From positions 86,878,797 to 86,942,796 of the forward strand of contig NC_071392.1 of assembly GCF_022682495.2 (NCBI RefSeq): DNA of 64,000 nucleotides. Direction: 5' to 3'. Positions 1-11,356 of this stretch are shown here, in pieces. Each line of letters begins with the position of its first letter. Within the stretch, counting starts at the first letter, position 1. A program made the translations under genes and the position numbers. The notes beneath the pieces were generated by a model. It was not told the DNA's origin. It did no database searches and saw only the letters and a program-made list of their open reading frames with translations. This DNA comes from Desmodus rotundus. Its lineage: Eukaryota; Chordata; Mammalia; Chiroptera; Phyllostomidae.

Positions 1-630
1 TTGAAAGTTTCCTGTATGCCTGGTAGTCTGTTAAGATCTAGGAATGCAAAGGTGAATGGAGGATTATATTAGACACATAAGTCAATTTGCTGTCATACTC
101 AACTTCTCTTCTAGCATAACAGTCTATCTCTCAGTCCAGGGAACTACAGGCTCCGTGACACTCTCATTCCCCCGCCCACAAGTGAATGGATGAGAGCTGG
201 ACACCTGCCCAAAGGACAATCAATTGATCAAGATGCTCCCTTCCAGAATCTGAAGAAGGAGACATAATGGCTGTAGTCAGTAAATTGTGGTGCAATGATT
301 ATATGAACTATGGGTTTATATCCTGGTGACGGACACAGCATCTTTCCAGCTAATCCCTTCATATCTTAGTTTACATGTCCCTCCCTAAAGAAGCCTTTGC
401 TTACATCCTGAACTATGTTAGATGCTCCTAATATTTTATTTTTCTGGTGCTACACATTTCCCAAGTTAAAATGCATTGTGACAAGCCTTAGATTTTAAAC
501 TTACTAATAATTCCCTTCCATTTTTCAAACTGAGATATAGCAGTTGTCTTTAATTCTACACTGTCCATATTTTCCATATCTATTAGCAAATCTTGTCAAT
601 ATTACCATGAAAACCTAAATAAATCCATCC
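1..630. other. Intergenic DNA, no feature seen
   Basis: AT-rich sequence with no convincing coding frame, RNA gene or recognisable repeat. Probably intergenic or deep intronic. Confidence 0.5.
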
Positions 631-634
631 AATT

Positions 635-1258
635 AAATCTTCATCTCTACTACCACCATCCTAGTTCAGGTCATTGTCATCTGTCACTTGCATCTGAACC
701 AGTGCAATAGCCTGCTAACTGACTTCCCTTCTTCTGCTCTTTCCCCAGTAACAACAGCCAAAGTAATGTTTTGCAAATAGGAACAGGATTTTGTCACATC
801 ACCTCTTTAGACTCTTCAGTGGTTGTGCAAGGCACCCAGAATAAACTCCAGACACACTGAATTACCTTCAGGTCCCTGGTCATGCTTAGTGCATTTCTAC
901 TGTGAGGCTTTTCCTTTAGCTTTTCTTTCTTTCTGGAATGTCCTGTGGTTTTCTCTTCCCATGGCTAGCTAGCTCCTTCTTGTCATTCATTCTCAATGTC
1001 ACCTTCCCAGAAACACCTTCCCTAATGATCCATCTAACAATCACTCAGGCACAGTTACAAGTGTGTTAATTCTCTCCTGGTTCTTACCACTATTTGTCAT
1101 TATTCTTGTTTCTCTAATGCTTTTATTGCTAGTGTCACCCAACTAAAAAGGAAGCTTCATGAGTACCAGACCTTGGCTCTCAAATTCACGTCAGTCTCCC
1201 TGCAGCCTAGCACATTCCTTTGGGGGCAGAATGGGATCTCAATAAATGCTGAGAGAAG
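635..1258 (+). repeat. L2 LINE fragment (3' part)
   Basis: The sequence follows the L2 consensus from memory: the stretch on 'contacted' laboratory-like pyrimidine-rich text 'ccaccatcctagttcaggtc', then the 'caatagcctgctaactgac' block, and a terminal 'cacattc...ctcaataaatgctgagaga' like the L2 3' end. It is old and diverged. No coding capacity remains. Recognition is by eye, not by alignment. Confidence 0.7.
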
Positions 1259-1514
1259 GAACAAAATGTTGTAGAAAGATATATGAACTCTAACCTGAAA
1301 TTCCTCCACTAGCCACAGTTTAGGAAGTTTATCCAAGTGTACTCATTCTAAATGAAAAGAGACTCTCACCAAGGAAACATTTCATTTTTTACCAATAAGT
1401 ATGTATAATTTCCAGCTTTTTCTTACATCCCTCATATTAGGGAAGAAAAACCATTTTCATTGTTACATATGTCAGCCAGAAGAGGAACAGCTGTAGACAG
1501 AAGAAGTCCAGAGT

Positions 1515-1668
1515 TGAGATCTTGTCCTCCACTGATCTCCTTGGAGCAAAGGATAAATCACTTAACCTTGGGCACTCTGGCTCTGCCTTGAGGTTAATTA
1601 TACTGACCTCTCTGGCAGGGATCATGCAGTTAACTAATCAATGTTATAAAGCATTTGGATAATGAACA
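1515..1668 (+). repeat. MIR SINE fragment
   Basis: Shows the MIR core order: a 'cacttaaccttgggca' region similar to 'acttaacctctctgtgcc', then a run to 'gcagttaactaatc...aaagcatttgg'. Strongly diverged. Confidence 0.45.
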
Positions 1669-3555
1669 AGGCTACAGAAATAATGACAATAATCTTTCAC
1701 TGAAACATGGTGTGAGCAAGGGAGAAAGTGAAAGAACAAATTTTGTATGCTATGGAGACTTATGGGGTAATGTGCAATTATTTTACCACCTTTCCATTAT
1801 ATAGCCTATCTTTTACTCTTTGGGACTTAGACCCTCAAATTGTTGCCTCCTTTGAGGCAGCTATCCTAACATTCTTTCCAAAAAACCTATTCTTCTGGGT
1901 TGGACTAATTTTCTACTTTTCACTTGCATTCATATTGTCACCTTGTTATTACAGTGCTCTCAGAGAAGACGTAAAACATGCACTTAAAATTACTACAGAC
2001 TGAAACCATCCAGTCTGTTCCATTCAGATTTAATTTGATGAAAGTGGCTGGAATGGTGGTGTTCTGTTAGTATTTCTAAAGGGGAGGAGCCTGTTTGCTG
2101 GATGTCTGATTGCCTTCTCCTGTCCTTGGTGGTTGTATTGTGGAATGGCAAGAATTTTAACCATTTGCTGTCAAATGTAGGGCTGCCTCTAGGACAAACT
2201 TTATAGAAATGGATTCACTGTGGTTTAGTCATCATTTTCTGCCCTTTAACTATCCCGTCTTACTATTTCCTTTCTATTCCCATGTCCTCATAACCCTAGC
2301 ACCCAAGAGAGAAGTGCCACATAAACTTCAGTCAAAGGAACCCATGTTTCACATGTGAACCCTTCCATAATGGTGCTTTAAGAAAACTGTAAGGATAAAA
2401 AGACATTTAGTAATCCAATGGCATGGGTTACTAATGAAGCATCTGTGAAAAGGTTAGTATTTTAAGCAGGGAAGTTCCCTATGCCTTGTGGATAATGTTA
2501 TATAATACTGTCTTATCCTACCCACATTATCGTGTTTTAAAACTGGCCCTGTTTCAAGTTCAACAGTTGGGTCAAGGTTGAATTTAAGACATTTCGCCTC
2601 TTTGATTCATTTTTATATCCTTCAGAAAGTTACTTTATCAGAGGCAAGAAAGAATGCTGTGCCTCGGTACTTGCTGCTAGATTTCCCTTGCCCTTTGTTT
2701 CCAGGAGAGTTGTAAATTATGAAGTGTTGCTGTTGGACTGAACTTAGATTCAATAGAGAAAGTATCAAGAGAGTAAAGAGAGTAAGACCTACAATGACAT
2801 GACAATAAAAAAAATCAAATTCACAATATCCCAAATTTGAAGAGACACTAATAAACCTGAAACTCTTGCTAGCTTCAGAGAAGTTATAACCAAGATACAA
2901 TTTCCTTTGAGGTATTTTGTGTCCTTTAAAATGTCCAGAAAGTCATGTAACTCTGTGCTTTTATTCACAATGCTGAAAAAATAAAGTTGTGCACATATGA
3001 AACTATCAACCTTGGCAGAATATAATTGTCTTACAAAGACTCTAAGGAGCTATTATTCAGAAAGGAGTGAGTTATGCTTTTTAATGAATTGAACGTATCA
3101 GAGAAGTGTTCGTCACAGCAGTTTGGTATCCTTGATCATTCTGCGTCCAGGGTCCATTTCATAATTAGGTGTGCAGAAAGAAAACTCAGCCTTCCCAAAT
3201 TGCAGCAACTGTTTCTTATAACAATAAAGGGCTGCTCCCATAGATCTTCAGTCAATAGACAATAAAAGAGAAAATTGGTCTACCAGAAAAATAATAGTAG
3301 GGCTTAGGAGACAGCGATGGTAGCAGTAGATTTGTTAAACAGTTATTTTGACTCTAATCTTTCTAGAGGACAAAGAGGGTAGAGAGTATTTTATATTTTT
3401 CCCTTCTTCTTGCAAAAGAATCTGTGTTGTGAAAAATCGTATCTATCCAAAACAAAACACACATATGCACCCACAATCCTGTATCAATAATGTAGATACT
3501 TATGTAGGCAGCCAGAAACACAAAATTAGGGAAATAAGTGGATGCCTTCTTTCTC
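1669..3555. other. Intergenic DNA
   Basis: No supported gene. A 91-codon open frame at 1728-2003 (+) has a hydrophobic middle but no recognisable family and no splice or promoter context, so I do not call it. A second frame at 2622-2900 (-) looks equally random. Confidence 0.5.
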
Positions 3556-3559
3556 TTCC

Positions 3560-3905
3560 AGGGAACTTTGCACTTGTCACTCTTCCTGCTCTCTCCTGAC
3601 AAGTCCCCATAGCTCACTCCCTTACTTGGCATCAGGTTCCAACGTCCCCTTACCAGACAAGCCATCTATATAAAATAGTACCATACTCAACAGGACACCT
3701 CCTCCTTCACCGTATCTTCTTCCCTCTTTATCTTACTTTATAGCAATTACTACCACTGAATGCATGAATTTAACGTGGTTTACTTTCAGAGTTTAAGTTC
3801 CATCATGTCAAGTACTTCATCACTTTTCTTGACTCTTACATACTTCGAGCCCACAGCAGGGTGTGGTACATCGTAATGGCTTATGAAATATTAGTGGAAG
3901 GGAGT
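3560..3905 (+). repeat. Probable L2 3'-end fragment
   Basis: The order 'agtttaagttccatcatgtc', a pyrimidine run, 'agcccacagcagggtgtggt' and 'tggcttatgaaatattag' mirrors the L2 terminus (length-marker 'taagctccatgagggca' followed by 'cctggcacatagtagg'). Diverged. Confidence 0.5.
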
Positions 3906-4114
3906 AGATGAGGTGTCCAAAAATCACTGATGCTGGGCAATACCAATCTCTCTACTCTTTACTGAATTTAGTTTTAACTCTTTTCCTTGAGACTCATGGT
4001 ATAAAGAGTAGTCTTCCAAACCATTTCCCTAGCATTCTTTCTAGTTTATTTCCTGTATTTACTCTATAACTAGCCAAACTGGACTACTGTAATTGTGGTT
4101 TTCAAATGTATACT

Positions 4115-4185
4115 ATAACATAGTGGGGAAAGTACTGGTTTTAGATTTAGATGAATTTCTAACCTAGTTCTATCTAGTTGAGCCG
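4115..4185 (+). repeat. Possible MIR SINE fragment
   Basis: 'tagtggggaaagtactggtt' followed by a region like the tRNA-derived head of MIR ('agtggttaagagcacgg'). Short and weak. The rest of 3906-5280 shows nothing else I can support. Confidence 0.35.
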
Positions 4186-5287
4186 TGTTTTTTCCCTAAT
4201 AACAGAACAAGGCATAGTTACATAGAGCTGCCTAAGGAACAGTGTTCTTTGTTAATGATTTTCCATTAAGTTGACAATATGTGGGCCTGAGTATGGTGCA
4301 CTTCCTATGACATTAATAGGGATCTCTCTGATCTCCAAAATAGGTACTGCCACCCACACATAACCTATAATCTCATGTACATATATAAGAAGGTTAAAAA
4401 TAAAAAGGAAGTCCCCTTTTGCTGCTATTATTCTCAGCTCAGGTGAGTCCCTCTCATAGTAGGTCTTCATGGCAATGTTCTTCAAGAAAAACAGGTCTGT
4501 CATACCCTGTGGGCCATCTAAAGGGCCAGGTCAAAAAAAAAAATACTGTAAGGATAGCTGTCTCATTCACTCGGAGCCAAAAACTTTTCAAATGTAAGGA
4601 GGATGCTTAGTTATTCTCACATCCGAAGAGCTAGTCATCCTTCTTCTACCTTTTGCCACTGAGCCCAGGAATTAAATGCACTATTTTGAGGCTGAAGGCT
4701 CTATCACCACTGCAGTTACAAACTTGATGGTGCTTCTAGAATTTTCAGCTCTCTGCCACATGTCCTGGGGTGGCTCACCCTCAACAGAAGGATCACAGCC
4801 TGAATCTTCTCCAGTTTCCAGGATTCTCAAAGCTTGCTTGAATTCTGCCTCAGCATGATTGATAGTTACTGCCTGCCTACATTTCCCATGACTCACACAT
4901 AACAAATAATATAAAACAACACACTCCAGCAACTTTACATTTTTCCATGATACCATGGTTCACATTTGTCCATGGTCCCATTATGAGAAGTAAAATGACA
5001 GAATCTGAAGAAAGAGCTGGTCATGTTAGAATGATGATGAATCTGGTCCAGGGACCTTGAGTGTTAAGAACGCTTCCCATTCTGTCCAGTTGTTCGGGGG
5101 GACCTCATCCAGCACATCCGTCTACTACCTCTACCTACCGTGCTCTCACTGTTAGCTGTGCATGGGGACCACCAGTGGTAGGACTTGGCAAGGACATCCA
5201 GGCTCCTGGATGATTTTGATCACAACCAGTGTTGAGAAACATTGTCCAGTGTGCTTTGACACCCATTTCAAACCACTTGGGTGCCTC

Positions 5288-5412
5288 CAGTTGGATAAAA
5301 ATGGTAACAACAAATAATATTATTAAACAGCATTTGCCTATCAGGCCTTATCTTAGGGACATTCATGTATTAACTCATTTACCACTCGCATAATGCGATG
5401 GGACAAACACAC
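5288..5412 (-). repeat. MIR SINE fragment, antisense
   Basis: 'gcctatcaggccttatctta', 'cattcatgtattaactcatt' and 'accactcgcataatgcgat' match the antisense MIR block that usually reads 'gtattaactcatttaatcc'. Confidence 0.6.
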
Positions 5413-5479
5413 TCATAACCACCCCCTTTGATGAAAAGCGTGCACTCTTCATTGCTCCGTCCTGTCCCTCCTTTCCAAA

Positions 5480-5985
5480 TACGTAACCAAACACAGCACA
5501 TTCAGATATCACCAATCTTTTTCCTCTTTCATAACCCATTAAATGTCCCCCTCTCCTTCTACCCTTCTTCCTGGTGCAGGGCATCGGGGTCCACACAGTG
5601 GCGCGGATCAGAATCCTGGGCGACACAACTGACTCTTCATTCTTTAGTGATCAACCCGTTTCATGTCTGATTTATTCCATCTTCATAATCCCTCTCACAA
5701 TGATTTATTTCCCCCTTCTCACCGCCACCGCTAGGCCATTGTTGCTTTTTTGCTGCCCTGAGTCACTGTGGCAGTTTTCAATTCCCTTCAATCTATATGT
5801 TCTTGTTATCCCTGAAGCCCCAAAGAGGCCTTCACTCCTTAATAACTTTCAGCCCCTTCTCACAGCGTTCCTGATAAAATCCAAACACTTCAACTTTGCT
5901 CAAAATTTCCCTGGGTCTCCACTCCAGCCCTTTACCCATTCCTCTTATCCTACCACCCCTGCCCCTCTATCCTCTCTTGTTAAAT
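5480..5985 (+). repeat. Possible L2 fragment
   Basis: A long pyrimidine-rich stretch with 'gctaggccattgttgc', 'tgataaaatccaaacacttc' and 'ccagccctttacccattc' resembles the late L2 ORF2 region. A 155-codon open frame here (5574-6041, +) has no gene-like features and is explained by the pyrimidine-rich repeat. Confidence 0.4.
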
Positions 5986-6125
5986 TACTTGAGCAAAAAA
6001 AAAAGGAAAAGAACACAAGGAAACCAACAACAGCGTGGTGATTGCATAGAGGGGGGGGGTGGAGGTGGAATAGGGGGATAAATGGTAATGAAAAAAATAC
6101 AACATAAATGAACTATTAAAAAAAT
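5986..6125 (+). repeat. L1 3'-UTR fragment
   Basis: A G-rich tract followed by 'gggggataaatggtaatg' and an A-rich end resembles the G-rich 3' UTR of mammalian L1. The same layout is seen in antisense at 13725-14095. Confidence 0.5.
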
Positions 6126-6359
6126 CCAAAACAAAACAAAATTTCTTGAAACCCTGAACCTTCTCCTGCATGCCTTGGTAATTTTGTCCCTGCTACTCGC
6201 TTCCTCACCCCACTGCCTGTCGGGTGTAAGCACTTTCAGGCGCCTCCTTTTTTTCCACCTGCTGTAGATGTGCCTCGTCTGTGCCCTCCCAGGATTTTGC
6301 ACAGACTCGGCAGAAAAATCTAGAACAGTAACCCTCGCCACCCCCCACCTTATCTCTGA

Positions 6360-6690
6360 TTCCACTTACCACAAATTCAACCACCCTCGGTCAGCGTGGT
6401 CTGCAAAAATTGAATGGAAAAAGCCCCGAAACACCTGGAGATGGCCTTAAAAGGCGTGCGGCTCGGCGTCCCGATGAAATCTCGCGAGGACTGCTGCGTC
6501 TCCCCTCCACGCTCTCGCGACGCTGCGCCTCCACGCTAGTGCTGCCGCCCCACCCCGGAACCCCGGTCCGTGCCGGCCGTTTGTCGGCCGTTAGTCGCTC
6601 GGCCCTGGCCGTTGCCGGACGCTCTGTCTGGGCGTCGCCGTGCGTGTGGCCCCGGAGTGCAACGGCAGGGATGCTGACCACTCGCGTATG
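6360..6690. promoter_or_regulatory. CpG island, candidate bidirectional promoter
   Basis: Around 6430-6680 the sequence becomes GC-rich with dozens of undepleted CpGs, in sharp contrast to its AT-rich, CpG-poor surroundings. It contains 'atctcgcgagga', a close match to the TCTCGCGAGA element of TATA-less housekeeping promoters, and a second 'ctctcgcgacg'. On the minus strand a strong splice donor (GTAAGT, plus positions 6364-6369) lies about 100-250 bp downstream, as expected for a first exon leaving the island. A weaker donor (GTAAGC, about 6718-6723) lies on the plus side. Open frames through the island in both directions (for example 6410-6757, +) look like chance results of high GC. The transcript, coding or not, is not identified. 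Confidence 0.65.
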
Positions 6691-8385
6691 CAGGAGACAA
6701 GCTGTAAAGTGTTTGCTTGTAAGCTTTTTGAAGACAGGGCCGATTTTGTGGTCTTAACATTAGTTGTAAAAGTAGGTCAGGTGTGGAGCACACAATTAAC
6801 AAGCGCTGGGTTGACCAAGCACATCTGTTTTAGGCGTCTCCTTCATGCCTGGCAGGGACGGGAAGAGAATTGTGGTTTAGAGAATAGACGAGTTTGCTTT
6901 CAGTGACGGGAGCTGTAAAAGTTTGGATAAATAACCAGCAAGGTTACCGAGTGCAGGCTTGTTTAATGATGATCTAAATAGTTCTTGATGGTCAAGAATA
7001 GTGCATTAAAATTAAATATTTACTCTAAAATGGTCTCTACAGAGGTGTTTGAGTTAAATTCAGTTCTGAGTATCGTTGGATCATATGGAATTTATTAACT
7101 TTGTATTGTAATATTTTATAAAGTAGACAACGCTGACTCAATTGGGGGCTTGTTTCACTATTCTGAAGCCCTTATACATAGGAAAAAAAATTCTCTAGTC
7201 TTTTTGGTGTAACCCAAGAAGCCACCGAGCGTGTGTTGGCAATTACAGGAATTACAGGAGTGACATTTAAGAGGTGCTAATGGGCCTCTCTGGGCAGGCA
7301 GCAGGCATAGCAGGAAGGTTCAGCCTATGCTTCCGTCACAAGGCCACTTTGCAAGACATACTCGGTAAGAAACTGAAGGAGCTCAATTTGACTCTTTAAA
7401 ATCTGTTTGCTAGAGAAGAGATACATATAAAGTGTTTAGCCAAAACGCTGGCTACAAGGAATATAAATAAAAGTCACATTATTTTCCCTTTTTAGTTTGT
7501 GTAAACCTGATAGGCTAAATTGTAGTGACATCACAGTGTTTTAAGGTAATATATTAGGATTTGTTTTATCTGTTTTAAATATATATGTCAAGTTACATTC
7601 TACCAATTTGCTTTCCCCTGCTTATTATGAATTAAATTATGTAAATGGCCTCGCTTAAATTTTGCAAAATGGCATGAGCTCCTGTACAGTGTGGCCTAGG
7701 GAGATAAAAAATAATTGTTTAAGAATCAGAAATAAGGTCCAAAATTGAAACATTGTCCCCAAAGATTGATTTGGTTTTGTGTGTATGTCACCATTTAGAA
7801 CATATGTTAGAATAATTGCCTTCGTGTAAATAAAATGCTCTTGGGCGGCTGCCTTTCACAGACCAAGCACACCTAATGTTTATAAAAATACACTGCAAAC
7901 GCATTTAAAGCCACAGGGTCAGATTCTGGCTCCAAACGTTTTATGTAGTGCCGCAGATTTCTTTGGAAGTTGTTAATGCCTGTGTTCTGCATTTCCCAGC
8001 ATTTCTTTTCTTAGGACAAAATTTCTGTTCTTTGTGAGTCTTTCCAGAACCTTACATTTCATTTCCAGTGCTTTGTCCTGAGCCAGTTCTAAATAATCTC
8101 ATTTTGAATATCACCTTGATCTTGTGTGAGGTAAATTTAAGACAGAAGTGTATCTTGCAGGAACTAATTTCTGACAGATAGTTGGATAGCAGGGAAACCA
8201 TTTCTCCTTTGCCTAATAGAAGAAAGGAGACTATGCAGGAGGAATTTGCATAGGGGCTGTGAAGATATTTGTAGTGATTCTCTATACATCTGAAAATTCA
8301 TATAAAATAAATCGACTATCCTGAAAAATTCGGAACAAGTACCGCATGTGCCATTTGAGTATTTAAGTTTGATCAAAGTCAGGTT
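6691..8385. other. Flank of the CpG island, no gene seen
   Basis: AT-rich sequence, possibly the first intron of a transcript leaving the CpG island. I see no exon with both good splice sites and no recognisable repeat apart from short A/T runs. Confidence 0.45.
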
Positions 8386-8389
8386 AAGA

Positions 8390-8656
8390 GATGTGACTGT
8401 GGCATTGTAACTAAGCGCGCGCACTCTACAGCCAGAGAGCCTGGGTTCGAATCCCACATGGACTACTTGTTGGTTTCATGATCTCAGGCAATGTACCTCC
8501 CCGCGCATCAGGTTTTTTAATCTCTTAAAATGGGCACTGTCCCATTTTATAGATTTTTACAGACATCCAATTTATAGGCTGATTTTGAGAATTAAATACA
8601 TTAATATTTATTAAATACTTAGAAGAGTGCCTAGCATGTAGTAAACACTATGTAAC
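8390..8656 (+). repeat. MIR SINE, nearly complete
   Basis: The full MIR order is visible: a tRNA-derived head with box-B-like 'gggttcgaatccca', the core ('atctcaggcaatgtacct', 'cttaaaatgggcactgtc') and the LINE-like tail ('gagtgcctagcatgtagta'). The box B makes it look like a tRNA gene, but the rest does not fold as one. Confidence 0.85.
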
Positions 8657-9338
8657 AATTTAAAGAAAAGTTTACAATTCTGTTCATTGTGGCTGGAATT
8701 TGTAGGATTTTTATGTATATTCCTATGTAAATATTTTTTTGATGGGGTGCCTTTACTTACAGTAAAAGAAAATCAAAACTTCATGCAAGGGAAAGGGAGG
8801 CTGTTTTTGTGTTTTTGAATTTTTGCAGTCATTTGGCATAAAATAGATCAACATAGGTAACAAATCATTGACCTTATATGTACGAAGGAAATTGAGTATT
8901 ATAAACTAACACAGTAGAATTGCTTCATAATCCTCTTGACAGAAAGGTAAATCTCAGAGGACCTCTTTCTAGATTGTTTCTTTCAAACTACTAGAATTAG
9001 ATCAAAATACATACTGCTTATTGTTTTAACCTGAATAAAAGTGAAAGAGTATTTCTAGTTGAATTGGAGTGTGTCCACATTTTTTAAAATGCAGTCAAGA
9101 AGGTGGAGAATTCACTTAAGTCATCTCACTAATTGTAGGCTGGAAGTAGATTTCAAATTTGGAGAGGAACGTACTGTTTAAATGTTAACTCTTCCTTTAC
9201 AAGAGGAATTCACAAGCTTGTGTTCCCCGTGAACCAAACTTACTGTTTTATTTGGGGTGATGTAAAGCAAAGCTATTTAACTTTTAACTTCTTGCAGTCA
9301 CACTCTTTATAGACTTCAATTGAATGTAGGACATGATA
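8657..9338. other. Intergenic DNA, nothing seen
   Basis: AT-rich, no coding frame, RNA gene or repeat recognised. Confidence 0.45.
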
Positions 9339-9339
9339 A

Positions 9340-9778
9340 TGAGATTTAAAGATGACTTCCAGGTGTGAAGCTTGAGCAATTGGGTTAATGACAGAAACAT
9401 TCAATGAGAACGGGAAACAAAGAGAAGAAGCAGAATCTTGGGGAGATTTAATGAGTTTGGCATGAGATGTGCAGCCTCTGAGGTGCCTGTCCTATACCTG
9501 ATTGGAGATATCACATAGGCAGCTGCACAGAAGGGTACAGATCGGGAGGTATATGAGCTGGACATGTTGGCTAGCAGTCATCAACATATAGCTGGCACCT
9601 GAAGCCACGTGTGTGGATAAGCCTGCCCTGGAGGATCATATAGAGTAATAAGTTCTAGGGCAGAGCCCTGTGGAATTTAGGGGAAGGCTAGTTGAGGAGC
9701 TAGAAAAAGAGGCCTAAAAAGGAGTGGTTAGACAGGTAGCATGATTGTGGAAATCCAAGGCGTGCAAAAGGACGAAGC
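9340..9778 (-). repeat. L2 LINE fragment, ORF2 region, antisense
   Basis: Reads as the antisense of the L2 reverse-transcriptase region: 'gaggtgcctgtcctatacc', 'agcagtcatcaacatatagc', 'cctgaagccacgtgtgtgg', and 'gcagagccctgtggaattta' occur in the expected order. Heavily decayed. Confidence 0.7.
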
Positions 9779-9989
9779 AGGCAACGCTATCGCATACACC
9801 CTGGTATTATTTAAAACACTGAATGCAATGCAAGGTCTACATGAAATGTCTTCAAGTATTGTAAGAAAAATATGATAATGATTAACTTCAAGTTAATCAC
9901 AACTTGAAACACTTCTCATTTTCTAGATGGACATGCTAAACTTTACAGGAAGGAGCAAGTGGTTTGATACCACTGAAGGGGTTTTATGA

Positions 9990-10135
9990 ATTTAGAGAGT
10001 GTTGTCATGGAATGTTTATAACAATGTATTCCTTTTATAGGTGAAAAGCTAATGCCCAGAAAGGGAAGTGATTTGCCTAAAGTCATATAAACAGAACATA
10101 GAAGAGCAGGCCAAAAGTTTAAGGATTCCTGATTC
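9990..10135 (-). repeat. MIR SINE fragment, antisense
   Basis: 'gcccagaaagggaagtgatt' followed by 'gcctaaagtcatataaac' matches antisense MIR ('gaggcacagagaggttaag', 'gcccaaggtcacacagc'). Confidence 0.65.
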
Positions 10136-11136
10136 TTAATATTTGTTGGGGAAAAATCATTAAAGCAAAAATAAAATAGTTTATGATAACAAGGGTACAT
10201 TCACATTCCTCAGACAGTAATGATGACATGGAATGCGTAAGAAAAATCAATGGCCTATAAAAGAGAAGTAATAAGACTTACGACATCCCAGCAGAAATGG
10301 GGAAAGGAATTGGTTACCTGCCTGGGAGTGATTGTAGTATTGTAAGGTCTGTCTAGAGGTAAAATGATGACCTTGTATTCCCCTTTTGTCATTTTGAAAG
10401 GTCCCTGTCACAGAAAATCACAATCATCTAGACCTGTGCTGATAATCTTGCTGAGCATTATCCTAAGCATCGGTTGTATTCAGTGCAAGACAAACAGATG
10501 TGAGCTTCAGGTGTGATACACTGATAATTCGAGATGTGCAATACTGATATGCACGATAATGACGAAAAGAGTCAGCTAAATACACACTGAACTGTGATGA
10601 TTTAATCATTAACATTACAAGTGAAGGAAACTTTGATTTGGAGAACAGTGCAAGAAGGATCATAGAAATTTCATGGTGAGATATGTGAAACTGAAGGGGA
10701 ATCATTACTGTTTTTCCAACAAATTTCAATGTCACCCCCAAAAGCACAGTTCATTAAAATATTTCACCTAGCCATAAAGCAGGAAGCATTGAAATTTTGA
10801 GATGTCTTGAAAAGTGGGTATTCCCCAGTGCTTAATAGTATGTGTGCATACACACGCTATCCCACTACAGGAACATTGTATGTGGAAAATCGTAAGGCTT
10901 AATACTCCGTACTCATAGAATATCAACTACGAAAACGTGGTCTCTAAATTGTTTGATAGTGTGCCCCATTTGTAAAACATTTAGCTTATACCAGGGAGGC
11001 AGGTCTGAGAACTACATTACCTAGCCTGTTGTTCAGCTGGCTTCAGTGTCTTCTGATGGGAGGGGCTGGCTAATTTAAACTATAATTCTACAGTCAATAA
11101 GCTTGGCATGCCAGAACTTCCTGGCATATCATAAAA
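10136..11136. other. Intergenic DNA, nothing seen
   Basis: No supported feature. The 94-codon frame at 10463-10747 (-) has no family resemblance. Confidence 0.45.
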
Positions 11137-11356
11137 CAGAGATCACCAAAATATGTCCCACCCCCCAGCCAAATAAGGCATGCTACCTATCAATAAAGTT
11201 TTATCGGGACACAGCCATGCCTGTTCGCTGCTTGCCTATGGCTGCTTTATGCTACAATGGCAGAGCTGAGTACCATAGTTGCAAAAGAGAGAATATGGTG
11301 CACAAATATAAAATATTTACTACCTGGACTTTGGGAGAAAAAGTTTCTGACCTCTG
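11137..11356 (-). mobile_element. hAT-Charlie type DNA transposon remnant (non-autonomous)
   Basis: Both ends begin CAGAG when read inwards: 'cagagatcaccaaa' on the left and, on the opposite strand, 'cagaggtcagaaact' on the right. The interior includes 'ataaagttttatcgggacac', 'ctatggctgctttatgctac' and 'aaatatttactacctgg', typical of a common ancient mammalian MER-class hAT element. The exact subfamily is not assigned. No transposase is encoded. Confidence 0.7.

Noticed and set aside
1728..2003. 91-codon ORF with a hydrophobic middle
   Set aside because: No family resemblance, no splice or promoter signals, AT-rich region where such frames arise by chance.
5574..6041. 155-codon ORF
   Set aside because: Lies in pyrimidine-rich L2-like sequence; no domain or supporting signals.
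6410..6757. 115-codon ORF through the CpG island
   Set aside because: Arg/Pro/Ser-rich translation typical of GC-rich promoter DNA, with open frames in both directions.
8395..8470. tRNA gene suggested by a box-B-like 'gggttcgaatccca'
   Set aside because: It sits inside a near-complete MIR SINE, whose head is tRNA-derived; the rest does not form a tRNA cloverleaf.
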